A DNA stretch of 64,000 bases from Pseudomonas sputi (GTDB lineage Bacteria > Pseudomonadota > Gammaproteobacteria > Pseudomonadales > Pseudomonadaceae), in NCBI RefSeq assembly GCF_021603585.1, contig NZ_BQHI01000002.1, positions 1 through 64,000 of the forward strand, in the 5' to 3' direction. Below, in pieces: positions 1-10,835 of the stretch. The notes beneath the pieces were generated by a model, which saw only the letters and a program-made list of their open reading frames with translations, was not told the DNA's origin and made no database searches. Made by a program: the position numbers and the translations under genes. Numbering within the stretch: the stretch's first letter is position 1; the number at the start of each line of letters is the position of its first letter.

Positions 1-52
1 ACAGTGAACCGGCACCTGTTGGATGAATTTCAATCGCCGTTAGGGGGTAAGC

Positions 53-523
53 ATGGCAATCGATATCGGTATCAGTGAAGAAGACCGCAAATCCATCGTT
101 GAAGGGCTCTCGCGTCTGCTGTCGGACACCTACGTGCTGTATCTGAAGACCCACAACTTCCACTGGAACGTCACCGGGCCGATGTTCCGGACCCTGCATC
201 TGATGTTCGAGGAGCAATACAACGAACTGGCCCTGGCGGTGGACTCGATCGCCGAACGCATCCGGGCGCTGGGGTTTCCGGCGCCGGGCGCATACGCAAC
301 CTATGCGCGTCTGTCTTCTATTAAAGAGGAAGAGGGCGTGCCGAGTGCCGAGGACATGATCAAACAATTGGTCGAGGGTCAGGAGGCAGTCACGCGCACG
401 GCGCGGGGGATTTTCCCTCTTCTGGATAAAGTCAGCGACGAGCCGACCGCTGACTTGCTGACCCAGCGTATGCAGGTTCACGAGAAAACCGCGTGGATGT
501 TGCGCGCGCTGCTCGAGGCCTGA
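53..523 (+). CDS. Dps/ferritin-like DNA-protection protein
   Basis: A 156-residue Dps-family mini-ferritin, expected to oxidise and store iron and protect DNA in stress. The Dps signature HNFHWNVTG is at residues 34-42. The intersubunit ferroxidase set is visible as His37, His49, Asp64 and Glu68, with the same spacing as in E. coli Dps. The start is supported by an AGGGGG Shine-Dalgarno a few bases upstream. In Pseudomonas a Dps-like gene commonly sits just before aspS, as here. There is no long Lys-rich N-terminal tail, so direct DNA binding cannot be inferred. A stem-loop (533-558) follows the gene. Confidence 0.93.
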   Translation: MAIDIGISEEDRKSIVEGLSRLLSDTYVLYLKTHNFHWNVTGPMFRTLHLMFEEQYNELALAVDSIAERIRALGFPAPGAYATYARLSSIKEEEGVPSAEDMIKQLVEGQEAVTRTARGIFPLLDKVSDEPTADLLTQRMQVHEKTAWMLRALLEA

Positions 524-532
524 TGTCGGGAC

Positions 533-568
533 GCGCACGACCCCCTTCGTTCGTGCGCTGTTCTTTTT
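533..568 (+). terminator. Probable terminator after the Dps gene
   Basis: An 8-bp stem GCGCACGA/TCGTGCGC with a 10-base loop is followed by a T-rich stretch (TGTTCTTTTTC). It lies directly after the dps stop codon. About 195 further bases before the next gene show nothing I can name. Confidence 0.6.
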
Positions 569-762
569 CTGGAAATGTCGTTCTCTCCTGTAGGAAACAG
601 GGAAAACGATCCATCACTCCATGATCCTCCTTGTTGCGTTGGCTTATCCTACGTGGATGGTCAAAAAGTCATCTGGAACTGCCTTTGCGCCTGCGCTTTT
701 AATGAGGTCACAGGATGTTGCCTTGATAACAGGCGCAAAAATGACAAAGGAGTGTCAACGAT

Positions 763-1110
763 ATGGAAGATGGAGGCAGGCCAAGAGAAATCGCAGGCGG
801 CTCGCAAAGAGAGAAAGTCACGGAGCCCTTGCTGGGCGGGTTCGATATGGCATTGATCCGGCCGTTGTCCCGTTCGGTGCGTTTGAACGGATTCGCGACC
901 TGCATGCGGCTGGAGCAGGTTTACTGGAACATTCTGGGCCGGATGGCCGAGGACAATTGTTGTTCGGTCGGCACGCTGTTGTCCCGTGTTGATCGTGAAG
1001 TGCACCTGCGTCATGGCGGGGTGAAAAACTTCAGCGGTCTGGTGCGGGTTGTTTGTGTGGTGCATGGCCTGCGGGATTCTCCGGGGATGCGCGACGCGGG
1101 ATGTCACTGA
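763..1110 (+). CDS. Ribbon-helix-helix domain protein
   Basis: A 115-residue small basic protein. Residues from about 36 on (SVRLNGFATCMRLEQVYW, then a stretch ending NFSGLVRVVCV) fit the RHH_4 ribbon-helix-helix family, in which an N-terminal beta strand reads DNA and short helices form the dimer. A role as DNA-binding regulator is inferred from the fold only. I chose the ATG at 763 because AAAGGAG lies about 10 bases upstream. An in-frame ATG at 847 would give an 87-residue protein beginning just before the domain and is a real alternative. A 12-bp hairpin follows. Confidence 0.72.
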   Translation: MEDGGRPREIAGGSQREKVTEPLLGGFDMALIRPLSRSVRLNGFATCMRLEQVYWNILGRMAEDNCCSVGTLLSRVDREVHLRHGGVKNFSGLVRVVCVVHGLRDSPGMRDAGCH

Positions 1111-1115
1111 CGAGA

Positions 1116-1147
1116 CGGCCTGTGCAGTCTTCCGGCTGCACAGGCCG
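1116..1147 (+). terminator. Stem-loop after the RHH gene
   Basis: A perfect 12-bp inverted repeat, CGGCCTGTGCAG/CTGCACAGGCCG, with an 8-base loop. There is no T-tract, so it may be a weak or Rho-assisted terminator or a processing site. It abuts the promoter of the next transcript. Confidence 0.45.
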
Positions 1148-1164
1148 CATTTAATGGATATAAT
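1137..1164 (+). promoter_or_regulatory. Predicted sigma-70 promoter for fmdB-aspS
   Basis: A perfect -10 TATAAT (1159-1164) has a weak -35 (TGCACA, 1137-1142) 16 bases upstream, with a GC-rich stretch after the -10. It sits about 60 bases before the FmdB-type gene. Confidence 0.55.
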
Positions 1165-1223
1165 CCCGCCCTTTCGCCGCACGGCCCTGCGCGTGCTGGC
1201 AATCTGATTGCCGAGACAACTCC

Positions 1224-1445
1224 ATGCCGATGTACGATTACCAATGTGCTTCCTGTGGTCATCAGTTGGAAGCCATTCAAAAGATCAGCGACGCTCCACT
1301 GGTCGATTGCCCTGCCTGTCAGGCACCGGAACTCAAGAAGCAGCTGTCGATGCCGGGCTTTCGCCTCAGCGGCAGCGGCTGGTACGAAACCGATTTCAAG
1401 ACCGGCGCGAAGAAGAATCTGGCCGGTGGCGACAAATCTGACTAG
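1224..1445 (+). CDS. FmdB-type zinc ribbon protein
   Basis: A 73-residue protein with the N-terminal FmdB/CxxC zinc ribbon: MPMYDYQCASCGH, then CPAC near residue 33. The four cysteines should bind one zinc ion. Family function is not firmly known (named after a putative regulator of formamidase). The middle has the conserved GFRLSGSGWYETDF stretch common in proteobacterial members. It is immediately upstream of aspS, as in other pseudomonads, and probably shares its transcript. Confidence 0.88.
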   Translation: MPMYDYQCASCGHQLEAIQKISDAPLVDCPACQAPELKKQLSMPGFRLSGSGWYETDFKTGAKKNLAGGDKSD

Positions 1446-1551
1446 GGTTCAAACCCAGGTCGAACGACACGCGTGAGTTTCCACGGGTTGCACTGCTTGA
1501 GTGCAGCGGGATCTCCACCGAATTTCGAATTACGAGAAGCGAACCACTACC

Positions 1552-3327
1552 ATGATGCGCAGCCATTATTGCGGCCAACTCAACGAAAGCCTGGAAGGCC
1601 AGGAAATTACCCTTTGCGGATGGGTTCACCGTCGTCGCGACCACGGCGGGGTGATTTTCCTCGATATCCGTGATCGTGACGGTCTTGCCCAGGTAGTGTT
1701 CGATCCGGATCGCGCCGAGAGTTTCGCCGCTGCCGATCGCGTGCGCAGCGAATACGTCGTGAAGATCACCGGCAAGGTGCGTCTGCGTCCGGCCGGTGCC
1801 ACCAACGCCAACATGGCGTCGGGCATGATCGAAGTGCTGGGCTACGAGCTGGAAGTGCTGAACGAGTCGGAAACCCCGCCGTTTCCGCTGAACGAGTTCT
1901 CCGACGTCGGCGAAGAAACCCGTCTGCGTTATCGCTTCCTCGACCTGCGTCGTCCGGAAATGGCCGAGAAGCTGCGTCTGCGTTCGCGCATGACCACCAG
2001 CATCCGTCGCTACCTGGACGAGAACGGCTTCCTCGACGTCGAAACGCCGATCCTGACCCGTGCCACGCCGGAAGGCGCGCGCGACTACCTCGTGCCGAGC
2101 CGTACCCACGCCGGTTCGTTCTTTGCCCTGCCGCAGTCGCCACAGCTGTTCAAGCAACTGCTGATGGTCGCCGGCTTCGACCGTTACTACCAGATCGCCA
2201 AGTGCTTCCGCGACGAAGACCTGCGTGCCGACCGTCAGCCTGAGTTCACTCAGATCGACATCGAGACCAGCTTCCTCGACGAAAAAGACATCATGGGCCT
2301 GACCGAAGGCATGATCCGCAACCTGTTCAAGGAAGTGCTGGGTCTGGAATTCGGCGAGTTCCCGCACATGACGTTCGAAGAAGCCATGCGCCGTTATGGT
2401 TCCGACAAGCCAGACCTGCGTAACCCGCTGGAACTGGTCGATGTCGCCGATCAATTGAAAGAAGTTGATTTCAAAGTGTTCAGCGGCCCTGCCAACGACC
2501 CGAAATGCCGCATCGCTGCGCTGCGCGTTCCGGGCGGGGCGAGCATGCCGCGCAAGCAGATCGACGACTACACCAAGTTCGTCGGCATCTACGGTGCCAA
2601 GGGCCTGGCGTACATCAAGGTCAACGAGCGTGCGGCCGGTGTTGACGGTCTGCAATCGCCGATCGTGAAAAACATTCCGGAAGCCAACCTCAACGTGATC
2701 CTCGATCGCGTTGGCGCAGTCGATGGCGACATCGTGTTCTTCGGCGCCGACAAGGCCAAGATCGTCAGCGAAGCCTTGGGCGCACTGCGTATCAAGCTCG
2801 GTCACGACCTGAAGCTGCTGACCTGCGAATGGGCGCCGATGTGGGTCGTCGACTTCCCGATGTTCGAAGAGAACGACGACGGCAGCTTCTCGGCGCTGCA
2901 TCACCCGTTCACTGCGCCGAAGTGCTCGCCGGAAGAGTTGGAAGCCAATCCGGCTGGCGCTCTGTCCCGTGCCTACGACATGGTGCTCAACGGCACCGAG
3001 CTGGGTGGCGGTTCGATCCGTATCCACCGCAAAGAGATGCAACAGGCGGTATTCCGTCTGCTGGGCATCAACGAAGCGGAACAGGAAGAGAAGTTCGGCT
3101 TCCTGCTCGACGCCCTGAAATACGGCGCGCCGCCGCACGGTGGTCTGGCCTTCGGTCTGGACCGTCTGGTGATGCTGATGACCGGCGCCCAGTCGATCCG
3201 TGAAGTGATCGCCTTCCCGAAAACCCAGAGTGCTGCCGACGTGATGACGCAGGCGCCGGGTGTCGTGGATGCCAAGGCCTTGCGCGAATTGCACATTCGT
3301 TTGCGCGAAACGCCAAAGGCCGAGTAA
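1552..3327 (+). CDS. aspS: Aspartate--tRNA ligase
   Basis: A 591-residue class II aminoacyl-tRNA synthetase that charges tRNA-Asp. Seen in order: N-terminal OB-fold anticodon-binding domain (residues 1-100), catalytic core with motif 2 ([14 protein letters not shown]), the bacterial GAD insertion, and motif 3 ([15 protein letters not shown]) near the C-terminus. The length matches the bacterial type. Pseudomonads of this type usually have a non-discriminating enzyme that also charges tRNA-Asn for GatCAB, but this cannot be read from the sequence. The start is one of two tandem ATGs at 1552/1555. The open frame extends upstream to a GTG at 1501, which lacks a fitting ribosome site. Confidence 0.98.
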   Translation: MMRSHYCGQLNESLEGQEITLCGWVHRRRDHGGVIFLDIRDRDGLAQVVFDPDRAESFAAADRVRSEYVVKITGKVRLRPAGATNANMASGMIEVLGYELEVLNESETPPFPLNEFSDVGEETRLRYRFLDLRRPEMAEKLRLRSRMTTSIRRYLDENGFLDVETPILTRATPEGARDYLVPSRTHAGSFFALPQSPQLFKQLLMVAGFDRYYQIAKCFRDEDLRADRQPEFTQIDIETSFLDEKDIMGLTEGMIRNLFKEVLGLEFGEFPHMTFEEAMRRYGSDKPDLRNPLELVDVADQLKEVDFKVFSGPANDPKCRIAALRVPGGASMPRKQIDDYTKFVGIYGAKGLAYIKVNERAAGVDGLQSPIVKNIPEANLNVILDRVGAVDGDIVFFGADKAKIVSEALGALRIKLGHDLKLLTCEWAPMWVVDFPMFEENDDGSFSALHHPFTAPKCSPEELEANPAGALSRAYDMVLNGTELGGGSIRIHRKEMQQAVFRLLGINEAEQEEKFGFLLDALKYGAPPHGGLAFGLDRLVMLMTGAQSIREVIAFPKTQSAADVMTQAPGVVDAKALRELHIRLRETPKAE

Positions 3328-3338
3328 GACGGGCCTGA

Positions 3339-3365
3339 AGGCGCATCTTCGGATGCGCCTTTTTT
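3339..3365 (+). terminator. Rho-independent terminator after aspS
   Basis: A 9-bp stem AGGCGCATC/GATGCGCCT with a TTCG tetraloop, followed by TTTTTC. Confidence 0.93.
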
Positions 3366-3450
3366 CTTTCTGCAGTGATTGAAAACAAGATTTTTTGCTG
3401 GCCGATGCACCTGCATGGCGGGCATTGTTCAAGAGAATTCGGAGCGAGTT

Positions 3451-4197
3451 ATGGCAGGTCATTCCAAGTGGGCGAACATCAAGCACCGCAAAGAACGCCA
3501 GGATGCCAAGAGAGGCAAGATTTTCACCAAGTGGATCCGCGAGCTGACCGTGGCGGCCCGTCAGGGCGGCGGTGATCCGGGCTCCAACCCGCGTCTGCGT
3601 CTGGCACTGGACAAGGCGCTGGGCGCCAACATGAGTCGCGACATCATCGACCGTGCCGTGGCCCGTGGCGCCGGTGCGACCGAAGCCGACAACGTTGAAG
3701 AGCTGACTTACGAAGGTTACGGTCCGGGCGGCGTGGCGGTGATGGTCGAATGCATGACCGACAACCGCAACCGTACCGCAGCCGCCGTGCGCCACGCGTT
3801 CAGCAAGTGTGGCGGCAACCTCGGTACCGACGGTTCGGTGGCGTATCTGTTCGAACGCAAGGGGCAGATCAGCTTTGCCCCGGGCGTCGACGAGGACGCA
3901 CTGACAGAAGCGGCACTGGAAGCCGATGCCGACGACGTGGTCAGCCACGAAGACGGCTCGATCGACGTGTTCACCTCGTTCACCGGTTTTTACGCAGTGC
4001 GCAATGCCCTGGAAGCCGCAGGCTTCAAGGGAGATGACGCGGAAATCGTCATGCAGCCGACCACCAGTGCCGAACTGGACCTGGAGGGCGCCGAGAAGGT
4101 ACTCAAGCTGATCGACATGCTGGAAGACCTGGACGACGTGCAGAACGTCTACTCCAACGCAGACATTCCGGAAGACGTGGCCGCTCAGCTCGGTTAA
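3451..4197 (+). CDS. pmpR: YebC/PmpR-family transcriptional regulator
   Basis: A 248-residue YebC/TACO1-family protein starting with the hallmark [14 protein letters not shown]. The family includes DNA-binding regulators (P. aeruginosa PmpR represses the quinolone-signal regulator gene pqsR) and proteins that help ribosomes through proline-rich stretches; either role is possible here. Length and the three-domain arrangement are normal. The start is set by the conserved N-terminus with GGAG upstream; the upstream in-frame ATG at 3379 would add 24 unlikely residues. The order aspS-pmpR-ruvC matches P. aeruginosa. Confidence 0.93.
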   Translation: MAGHSKWANIKHRKERQDAKRGKIFTKWIRELTVAARQGGGDPGSNPRLRLALDKALGANMSRDIIDRAVARGAGATEADNVEELTYEGYGPGGVAVMVECMTDNRNRTAAAVRHAFSKCGGNLGTDGSVAYLFERKGQISFAPGVDEDALTEAALEADADDVVSHEDGSIDVFTSFTGFYAVRNALEAAGFKGDDAEIVMQPTTSAELDLEGAEKVLKLIDMLEDLDDVQNVYSNADIPEDVAAQLG

Positions 4198-4213
4198 GAG
4201 CGACTAGGCTTCA

Positions 4214-4305
4214 ATGTGGGAGCTGGCTTGCCAGCGATGGCGTCGGCACATCAGCTATTGATAGTGCCTGACACTCCGTCATCGCTGGCAAGCCAGCTCC
4301 CACAT
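4214..4305. repeat. REP/REPIN-type element (GTGGGAGCTGG family)
   Basis: A perfect 26-bp inverted repeat (arms 4214-4239 and 4280-4305) around a 40-base spacer. The arm core is GTGGGAGCTGGCTTGCCAGC, the common P. fluorescens repeat. Two inverted REPs in this arrangement form a REPIN. It lies between pmpR and ruvC. Confidence 0.9.
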
Positions 4306-4337
4306 TTGTTTTTGTGTTTTTTCGAACCAGCAGGCTT

Positions 4338-4865
4338 ATGACTTTAATTCTTGGTATCGACCCCGGATCGCGCATTACCGGTTACGGCATTGTTCGCGAT
4401 ACCGGACGCGGCGGCTGCATCTACGTCGCCTCGGGTTGTATCCGCACCGGTGCCGGCGAGCTGCATGAGCGGTTGCAGATCGTCTATCGCGGCGTGCGCG
4501 AAATCATCCAGACCTACGGCCCGGTGACCATGGGCATCGAAAAGGTGTTCATGGCGAAAAACGCCGATTCTGCGCTGAAACTGGGGCAGGCCCGCGGGGC
4601 TGCGATTGTGGCGGGGGCTGAAGAGTGCCTGGAGATTGCCGAGTACACCGCCACTCAGGTCAAACAGGCCGTGGTCGGCACCGGTGCCGCCAATAAAGAG
4701 CAGGTGCAGATGATGGTCATGCACATGCTCAAGCTGACCAGCAAACCGCAAATCGACGCATCGGATGCCCTGGCCATCGCCATTTGTCACGCCCACACGC
4801 GCTCCAGTCTGTTACCGCATGGCCTGGGAACCGCACGCAGTCGTGGCGGGCGCCTGCGTCTCTGA
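4338..4865 (+). CDS. ruvC: Holliday junction endonuclease RuvC
   Basis: A 175-residue Holliday-junction resolvase that nicks two opposing strands during recombinational repair. The first acidic catalytic residue is in [14 protein letters not shown]. The second (GIEKVFM) and the C-terminal pair ([15 protein letters not shown]) are present. The ATG at 4338 matches the family N-terminus. It leads the ruvC-ruvA-ruvB set, 114 bases before ruvA. Confidence 0.97.
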   Translation: MTLILGIDPGSRITGYGIVRDTGRGGCIYVASGCIRTGAGELHERLQIVYRGVREIIQTYGPVTMGIEKVFMAKNADSALKLGQARGAAIVAGAEECLEIAEYTATQVKQAVVGTGAANKEQVQMMVMHMLKLTSKPQIDASDALAIAICHAHTRSSLLPHGLGTARSRGGRLRL

Positions 4866-4979
4866 TAGCATCAGCAGTCATTTTTACGGAATGTGGATTT
4901 CGTGCCTGGGTTGTCGGCCGTGAATCCATGCTCTGTCGGTCGCCAGCCCACGGCTGGCCAACGCTCAAGGATCTGAAAC

Positions 4980-5588
4980 GTGATTGGACGCTTGCGCGGC
5001 ACTCTGGCTGAGAAACAGCCGCCGCACCTGATTCTGGATGTAAACGGCCTCGGGTATGAGCTGGAAGTGCCCATGACCACCCTTTATCGTCTGCCGTCGG
5101 TCGGTGAACCGCTGACCTTGCACACCCATTTGGTCGTACGCGAAGACGCGCAGTTACTCTATGGTTTTGCCGGCAAGCGTGAGCGAGACTTTTTTCGTGA
5201 GTTGATCCGTCTCAATGGTGTGGGGCCGAAACTGGCCCTGGCCTTGATGTCGAGTCTGGAAGTCGATGAGCTGATCCGCTGCGTGCAATCCCAGGACACC
5301 TCGGCGCTGACCAAGGTGCCGGGCGTGGGCAAGAAAACCGCCGAGCGTCTGCTGGTCGAGTTGAAGGACCGCTTCAAGGCCTGGGAAACCTCGCCGGCCA
5401 TGTTTGCCCTGGTACCGAACCAGCCCGACGGCCCGGCGCCGGTCAACACCGCCGAGAACGATGCGGTCAGCGCACTGATTTCCCTGGGCTACAAGCCACA
5501 GGAAGCGAGCAAGGCGATTTCCGCGATCAAAGAGAAAGGCCTGAGCAGCGAAGACATGATTCGACGTGCCCTGAAGGGAATGATTTAA
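4980..5588 (+). CDS. ruvA: Holliday junction DNA-binding protein RuvA
   Basis: A 202-residue protein that binds the four-way junction and loads RuvB. It has an N-terminal OB fold (MIGRLRGTL), paired helix-hairpin-helix motifs ([15 protein letters not shown] and [16 protein letters not shown]), and a C-terminal RuvB-contact domain ([16 protein letters not shown]). It starts at GTG. Its stop codon directly abuts the ruvB start, so the two are translationally coupled. Confidence 0.97.
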   Translation: MIGRLRGTLAEKQPPHLILDVNGLGYELEVPMTTLYRLPSVGEPLTLHTHLVVREDAQLLYGFAGKRERDFFRELIRLNGVGPKLALALMSSLEVDELIRCVQSQDTSALTKVPGVGKKTAERLLVELKDRFKAWETSPAMFALVPNQPDGPAPVNTAENDAVSALISLGYKPQEASKAISAIKEKGLSSEDMIRRALKGMI

Positions 5589-6650
5589 GTGATTGAAGCT
5601 GATCGTCTGATCGCCGCCACGCACAGTCCGCGTGAGCGCGAAGAAGTCCAGGATCGGGCGATACGTCCCGTCAGCCTGGCCGAATACATCGGCCAGCCGA
5701 CCGTTCGCGAGCAGATGGAACTGTTTATCCAGGCCGCCCGTGGCCGTGGCGAATCCCTCGACCACACCCTGATCTTCGGTCCGCCGGGGCTGGGTAAAAC
5801 CACGCTGGCCAACATCATCGCCCAGGAAATGGGCGTGTCGATCAAGAGCACTTCCGGCCCGGTGCTGGAACGGCCGGGGGATCTGGCGGCACTGTTGACC
5901 AATCTTGAGCCGCACGACGTGCTGTTCATCGATGAAATCCATCGTCTGTCGCCGATCGTCGAAGAAGTGCTGTACCCGGCCATGGAGGATTTCCAGCTCG
6001 ACATCATGATCGGTGAAGGACCGGCGGCGCGTTCGATCAAGCTCGATCTGCCGCCGTTCACGCTGGTCGGCGCGACCACGCGTGCCGGTATGCTGACCAA
6101 CCCGTTGCGCGACCGTTTCGGTATCGTCCAGCGTCTCGAGTTTTACAGCACCGCTGACCTGGCAACGATTGTCAGCCGTTCGGCGAACATTCTTGGCCTG
6201 CCGCTGGATCCGGAAGGGTCTTTCGAGATTGCCCGCCGCGCCCGTGGTACGCCGCGAATCGCCAACCGACTGCTGCGCCGGGTGCGGGATTTCGCCGAAG
6301 TCCGGGCCAAGGGCCACATCACCAAGGCTGTCGCGGATCTGGCGCTGAACCTGCTGGATGTCGACGAGCACGGTTTCGATCATCAGGACCGGCGTCTGCT
6401 GTTGACCATGATCGAGAAATTCGACGGCGGCCCGGTGGGTATCGACAGTCTGGCGGCGGCGATCAGCGAAGAGCGTCACACCATTGAAGACGTGCTCGAG
6501 CCTTACCTGATTCAGCAGGGCTACATCATGCGGACACCACGGGGCAGGGTGGTCACCCGCCACGCGTACCTGCATTTTGGTTTAAACATTCCGACACGAA
6601 TGGGCGAGATGCCCGTGGCAGACGAGTTTCTCGATGCCGTGGACGATTGA
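5589..6650 (+). CDS. ruvB: Holliday junction branch-migration ATPase RuvB
   Basis: A 353-residue AAA+ motor that drives branch migration with RuvA. Walker [12 protein letters not shown] is near residue 64, Walker B FIDEIHRL near 115, sensor 1 (GATTRAGML) and the arginine-finger region follow, then a C-terminal winged-helix domain. It starts at GTG immediately after the ruvA TAA. Confidence 0.98.
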   Translation: MIEADRLIAATHSPREREEVQDRAIRPVSLAEYIGQPTVREQMELFIQAARGRGESLDHTLIFGPPGLGKTTLANIIAQEMGVSIKSTSGPVLERPGDLAALLTNLEPHDVLFIDEIHRLSPIVEEVLYPAMEDFQLDIMIGEGPAARSIKLDLPPFTLVGATTRAGMLTNPLRDRFGIVQRLEFYSTADLATIVSRSANILGLPLDPEGSFEIARRARGTPRIANRLLRRVRDFAEVRAKGHITKAVADLALNLLDVDEHGFDHQDRRLLLTMIEKFDGGPVGIDSLAAAISEERHTIEDVLEPYLIQQGYIMRTPRGRVVTRHAYLHFGLNIPTRMGEMPVADEFLDAVDD

Positions 6651-6777
6651 TACACATTTATTGTCGATTTATTCAGCGTTTGTACTGTCACAGGACGGTA
6701 CTTTTGCGGTAAAGCCTTTTAACAATGAAAAACAGTTGCCTGGCTGGATTGGCAACCCGAGGAGTAAGCACTAGAGT

Positions 6778-7245
6778 ATGCGCGCGCAAAACGGGCTTGA
6801 GCCGTTCGCACATCGTTGTCGCGTTTATTACGAGGACACCGATGCGGGCGGCATCGTGTATTACGTTAATTACCTCAAGTTTATGGAACGGGCTCGAACC
6901 GAGCGGCTCCGGGAGCTGGGCTTTGCCCAGTCGGCGCTGGCCGGGGAGGACCTGTTGTTCGTCGTGCATTCCAGCGAAGCGCGTTATCACGCGCCGGCGC
7001 GACTGGACGACGAACTTCTGGTAAGCGCTGATGTAATCGAATTGAACCGTGCCAGCCTGCGCTTTCGACAGCAGGTCAGGCGGGCAACGGATAATGTGCT
7101 GCTCTGCGAAGGGCAGTTTCTGGTGGCCTGTGTGCGCACTAACAGTTTGAAACCCCGGGCCCTTCCCGAAGACCTGCGTGCGGCCTTTGCCGACGCGGTC
7201 GGCACGGGTACACACTCAAAGCAGGAGATAAAGCGTGGAAGCTAA
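6778..7245 (+). CDS. ybgC: Tol-Pal-associated acyl-CoA thioesterase YbgC
   Basis: A 155-residue hot-dog-fold thioesterase acting on acyl-CoA or acyl-ACP. The YbgC signature [17 protein letters not shown] carries the catalytic Asp. As in most proteobacteria it is first in the tol operon; a role in phospholipid metabolism beside Tol-Pal is proposed for the family. Its 3' end overlaps tolQ by 11 bases. The 127-base gap before it carries an A/T-rich stretch and a small hairpin (GTTGCC/GGCAAC) next to the ribosome site; I could not define a convincing promoter there. Confidence 0.94.
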   Translation: MRAQNGLEPFAHRCRVYYEDTDAGGIVYYVNYLKFMERARTERLRELGFAQSALAGEDLLFVVHSSEARYHAPARLDDELLVSADVIELNRASLRFRQQVRRATDNVLLCEGQFLVACVRTNSLKPRALPEDLRAAFADAVGTGTHSKQEIKRGS

Positions 7246-7930
7246 CGTCGTCGACCATTCCTCCATGTGGAGCCTGGTCAGCAATGCCAGCATCGTGGTG
7301 CAGTTGGTAATGTTGACCCTGGTGGCCGCATCGGTGACCTCATGGATCATGATCTTTCAGCGCAGCAACCTGCTGCGCGCCGGTCGACGCGCTCTGGAGA
7401 GCTTCGAAGAGCGCTTCTGGTCGGGTATCGACCTGTCCAAACTCTACCGTCAGGCCGGCAGCAACCCGGATCCGGATTCGGGTGTCGAGCAGATCTTCCG
7501 TGCCGGCTTCAAGGAGTTCTCCCGTCTGCGTCAGCAGCCAGGTGTAGATCCTGAAGCGGTGATGGAAGGTGTGGCCCGTGCCATGCGCGTGGCCATCTCC
7601 CGCGAAGAAGAAAAGCTTGAGCAGAGCCTGCCGTTCCTCGCCACCGTAGGTTCGGTCAGCCCGTACATCGGTCTGTTCGGTACCGTATGGGGGATCATGA
7701 ACTCCTTCCGTGGTCTGGCCAGCGCCCAACAGGCCACTCTGGCCACCGTCGCACCCGGCATCGCCGAAGCCCTGATCGCCACCGCGATCGGTCTGTTCGC
7801 CGCGATCCCGGCCGTTATCGCTTACAACCGTTTCTCTGCCCGCAGCGAAACCTTGCTGAGCCGCTACTACACCTTCGCCGATGAGTTCCAGGCGATCCTG
7901 CACCGCAAAGTGCACACCAGCGAAGAATAA
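7235..7930 (+). CDS. tolQ: Tol-Pal motor subunit TolQ
   Basis: A 231-residue inner-membrane proton-channel subunit of the MotA/ExbB/TolQ family. Three membrane segments are visible near residues 15-37, 135-157 and 168-192, with a large cytoplasmic loop between the first two. With TolR it energises TolA to constrict the outer membrane at division. It starts at GTG inside the end of ybgC, which suggests coupled translation. Confidence 0.97.
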   Translation: MEANVVDHSSMWSLVSNASIVVQLVMLTLVAASVTSWIMIFQRSNLLRAGRRALESFEERFWSGIDLSKLYRQAGSNPDPDSGVEQIFRAGFKEFSRLRQQPGVDPEAVMEGVARAMRVAISREEEKLEQSLPFLATVGSVSPYIGLFGTVWGIMNSFRGLASAQQATLATVAPGIAEALIATAIGLFAAIPAVIAYNRFSARSETLLSRYYTFADEFQAILHRKVHTSEE

Positions 7931-7944
7931 GCAGGTATTTACCG

Positions 7945-8406
7945 ATGGCTTTAATCACTCGAGCCCGACACAAGCGCAAGCCGGTCGCCGAGATGAACGT
8001 AGTGCCTTACATCGACGTGATGCTGGTGCTGCTGGTCATCTTCATGGTGACTGCGCCGATGCTCAATCAGGGCGTGAAAGTGGATCTGCCCAAGGTTTCC
8101 AGCGAAGCCTTGCCGCAGGACAACAACACCCAGGTGCTGACCATTTCGATCAAGTCGGACAAGACCTACTACTGGAACCTCGGCAGCGAAGTCGACACCG
8201 AGAAGCAGCAGGACCGCGCCATGACCCTGCCACAGATGACCGATGCGGTGACCAAGATCATTCGCGCCGGCACTGAAGGCGGCAAGCGTACCCAGGTCTT
8301 CATCCGTGGCGACAAGTCCGTCGATTATGGCTCCGTCATGGGCGCCATGGGCGGGTTGCAGAAAGCCGGGGTCGGTAACGTTGGCTTGATCACCGAGGCG
8401 CCCTGA
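7945..8406 (+). CDS. tolR: Tol-Pal motor subunit TolR
   Basis: A 153-residue ExbD/TolR protein with one N-terminal membrane helix (YIDVMLVLLVIFMVTAPM, about residues 25-42) containing the Asp needed for proton flow, and a periplasmic domain. Its TGA overlaps the tolA ATG by one base. Confidence 0.97.
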   Translation: MALITRARHKRKPVAEMNVVPYIDVMLVLLVIFMVTAPMLNQGVKVDLPKVSSEALPQDNNTQVLTISIKSDKTYYWNLGSEVDTEKQQDRAMTLPQMTDAVTKIIRAGTEGGKRTQVFIRGDKSVDYGSVMGAMGGLQKAGVGNVGLITEAP

Positions 8407-9485
8407 TGCAGCAACAGCGAGAGCCGTCCGCCTCGGAAAGCTACTTCTGGCCCAGTGTCTGGGCGATTGGCTTGCACGTGCTGGTGTTCGGCATGCTGTT
8501 CGTCAGTTTCGCCCTGACCCCGGAGCTGCCGCCGGCCAAGCCGATTGTCCAGGCAACCCTGTACCAGCTGAAATCGAAAAGTCAGGCAACCACCCAGACC
8601 AATCAGAAGATTGCGGGTGAGGCGAAGAAATCCGCCGCGCGCCAGACCGAAGTCGAGCAGATGGAGCAGAAAAAGGTCGAGCAGGAAGCGGTGAAGGCTG
8701 CGGAACAAAAGAAAGAAGAAGCGGCTCAAAAGGCCGAGGAAGCCAAGAAGGCCGATGAGGCGAAGAAAGCGGACGAGGCGAAGAAGGCTGATGAAGCCAA
8801 GAAAGCCGCCGACGCCAAGAAAGCCGCCGAAGCCAAGAAGGCAGAAGAGAAACAATTGGCTGATATAGCCAAGAAGAAAGCCGAAGAAGAAGCCAAGAAG
8901 GCTGCTGAAGAAGAGGCCAAGAAAGCGGCCGCTGAAGAAGCCAAGAAGAAGATCGTCGAAGACGCGAAAAAGAAAGCCGCCGAAGACGCCAAGAAGAAAG
9001 CTGAAGCTGAAGAGGCGAAGAAGAAAGTCGCCGAAGACGCGAAGAAGAAAGCTGCTGCCGATGCTGCGAAGAAGAAAGCGCAGGAAGCGGCACGTAAATC
9101 CGCCGAAGACAAAAAGGCTCAGGCCCTGGCAGATTTGCTTTCCGACACGCCGCAGCGTCAGCAGGCCTTGGCCGATGAGCAGGGCGATGAAGTCGCGGGC
9201 AGTTTCGATGACCTGATTCGTGCGCGGGCAGCGGAAGGCTGGGCTCGTCCACCTTCGGCACGCAAAGGCATGACGGTTGTGCTGCAGATCGGCATGTTGC
9301 CGGACGGTACGGTGACCTCGGTCAGCGTGGCCAAGTCCAGTGGCGACGGTCCGTTCGATGCGTCGGCAGTGGCAGCGGTCAAGAATATTGGACGTTTGAC
9401 GGAAATGCAGGGAATGAAGCCGAGCGATTTCGCTCCGTATCGTTCATTCAAGATGACATTCACACCTGAGGATCTAGCCTTGTGA
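8406..9485 (+). CDS. tolA: Tol-Pal energy transducer TolA
   Basis: A 359-residue inner-membrane-anchored protein spanning the periplasm. Layout: short cytoplasmic start, membrane helix near residues 17-37, a long Ala/Lys/Glu-rich helical domain (about 65-240) with repeated [11 protein letters not shown] units, and a globular C-terminal domain (about 250-359) that contacts TolB and Pal. The repeat-rich DNA here makes spurious antisense open frames. It overlaps tolB by 4 bases (GTGA). Confidence 0.97.
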   Translation: MQQQREPSASESYFWPSVWAIGLHVLVFGMLFVSFALTPELPPAKPIVQATLYQLKSKSQATTQTNQKIAGEAKKSAARQTEVEQMEQKKVEQEAVKAAEQKKEEAAQKAEEAKKADEAKKADEAKKADEAKKAADAKKAAEAKKAEEKQLADIAKKKAEEEAKKAAEEEAKKAAAEEAKKKIVEDAKKKAAEDAKKKAEAEEAKKKVAEDAKKKAAADAAKKKAQEAARKSAEDKKAQALADLLSDTPQRQQALADEQGDEVAGSFDDLIRARAAEGWARPPSARKGMTVVLQIGMLPDGTVTSVSVAKSSGDGPFDASAVAAVKNIGRLTEMQGMKPSDFAPYRSFKMTFTPEDLAL

Positions 9486-10783
9486 GAAACCTTCTTCGAG
9501 GAATGCTGGTCGTGATCTGCTGCATGGCAGGGATCGCGATGGCGGATGAAAAGAACATTCTGGTCACCAGCGGCAGCGATCGGGCAACGCCGATCGCCGT
9601 CGTACCGTTCGGTTTCCAGGGCGGTGCCGTCCTGCCGGATGACATGGCTGAAATCATTGGTAACGATTTGCGCAACTCGGGCTATTACTCGCCGATTCCA
9701 AAGCAAAACATGATCAGCCAGCCAAGCCAGCCGAGCGAAATCATCTTCCGTGACTGGAAGGCGGTGGGTGCGCAATACATGATGGTCGGCAGCATCGTGC
9801 CGGCCGGTGGCCGTCTGCAGGTGCAGTGGGCTCTGTTCAACGTCGCCACCGAGCAGAAAGTGGCTGACGGCAGTGTGTCCGGTACCACTGAACAGCTGCG
9901 CGACATGGCGCACTACATCTCCGATCAGTCGTTCGAAAAACTGACCGGCATTAAAGGTGCATTCTCGACTCGTCTGCTGTACGTCACGGCCGAGCGTTTC
10001 TCCGAGAAGAACACCCGTTACACCCTGCAGCGCTCTGACTATGACGGCGCCCGCGCCGTGACTCTGCTGCAATCGCGCGAGCCGATCCTGTCGCCGCGTT
10101 TTGCACCGGATGGCAAGCGTATCGCCTACGTGTCGTTCGAACAGAAGCGTCCGCGCATCTTCATGCAGAACATCGACACCGGTCGCCGCGAGCAGATCAC
10201 CAACTTCGAAGGCTTGAACGGCGCGCCAGCCTGGTCGCCGGATGGCAATCGCCTGGCGTTCGTGCTGTCGAAAGACGGTAACCCGGACATCTACGTGATG
10301 AACCTCGGTTCGCGTCAGATCACCCGCGTAACCGCAGGTCCTGGCATCAACACCGAACCGTACTGGGGCAAGGATGGTTCGACCATCTACTTCACCTCCG
10401 ACCGTGGCGGCAAACCGCAGATCTACAAGACCAGCGCTAGTGGTGGCGGTGCCGAGCGTGTGACGTTCGTGGGTAACTACAACGCCAACCCCAAGCTTTC
10501 GGCGGATGAAAAGACCCTGGTGATGATCCATCGTCAGGACGGTTTCACCAATTTCAAAGTGGCGGCCCAGGATTTGCAGCGCGGGAGTGTAAAAATCCTC
10601 ACTGATAGCACTCTGGACGAGTCGCCTACTGTTGCGCCCAACGGCACCATGGTAATCTACGCCACCCGCCAGCAGGGCCGGGGAGTCTTGATGCTCGTGT
10701 CCATTAATGGACGCGTGAGGCTCCCGCTTCCTACCGCTCAAGGCGAAGTCAGAGAACCGTCCTGGTCCCCTTACCTGAACTGA
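9482..10783 (+). CDS. tolB: Tol-Pal periplasmic protein TolB
   Basis: A 433-residue periplasmic protein. The signal peptide spans residues 1-21 (cleavage after IAMA). An N-terminal alpha/beta domain is followed by a six-bladed beta-propeller with repeats such as [23 protein letters not shown] and [12 protein letters not shown]. It shuttles between Pal and TolA. It starts at GTG overlapping the tolA stop codon. Confidence 0.97.
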   Translation: MRNLLRGMLVVICCMAGIAMADEKNILVTSGSDRATPIAVVPFGFQGGAVLPDDMAEIIGNDLRNSGYYSPIPKQNMISQPSQPSEIIFRDWKAVGAQYMMVGSIVPAGGRLQVQWALFNVATEQKVADGSVSGTTEQLRDMAHYISDQSFEKLTGIKGAFSTRLLYVTAERFSEKNTRYTLQRSDYDGARAVTLLQSREPILSPRFAPDGKRIAYVSFEQKRPRIFMQNIDTGRREQITNFEGLNGAPAWSPDGNRLAFVLSKDGNPDIYVMNLGSRQITRVTAGPGINTEPYWGKDGSTIYFTSDRGGKPQIYKTSASGGGAERVTFVGNYNANPKLSADEKTLVMIHRQDGFTNFKVAAQDLQRGSVKILTDSTLDESPTVAPNGTMVIYATRQQGRGVLMLVSINGRVRLPLPTAQGEVREPSWSPYLN

Positions 10784-10835
10784 CGCGGCGCTTTACGTTT
10801 TACTTAACACACTGGGGTTCATTAGGAGTTTCACG

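Noticed and set aside
1-52. 3' end of an upstream gene
   Set aside because: One frame stops at 24-26, but seven residues are too few to identify a gene.
621-992. 123-codon plus-strand frame before the RHH gene
   Set aside because: It overlaps the RHH gene in another frame, has no ribosome site and shows no recognisable family.
1396-3948. 850-codon open frame opposite aspS and pmpR
   Set aside because: It is the antisense shadow of two certain genes in high-GC DNA. The translation is low in complexity, with no domain. The same applies to the long antisense frames opposite ruvB, gcvP, edd, gltB and zwf.
8700-9120. Tandem repeat or unstable satellite
   Set aside because: The repeats encode the Ala/Lys/Glu-rich helix of TolA, which is repetitive in all pseudomonads.
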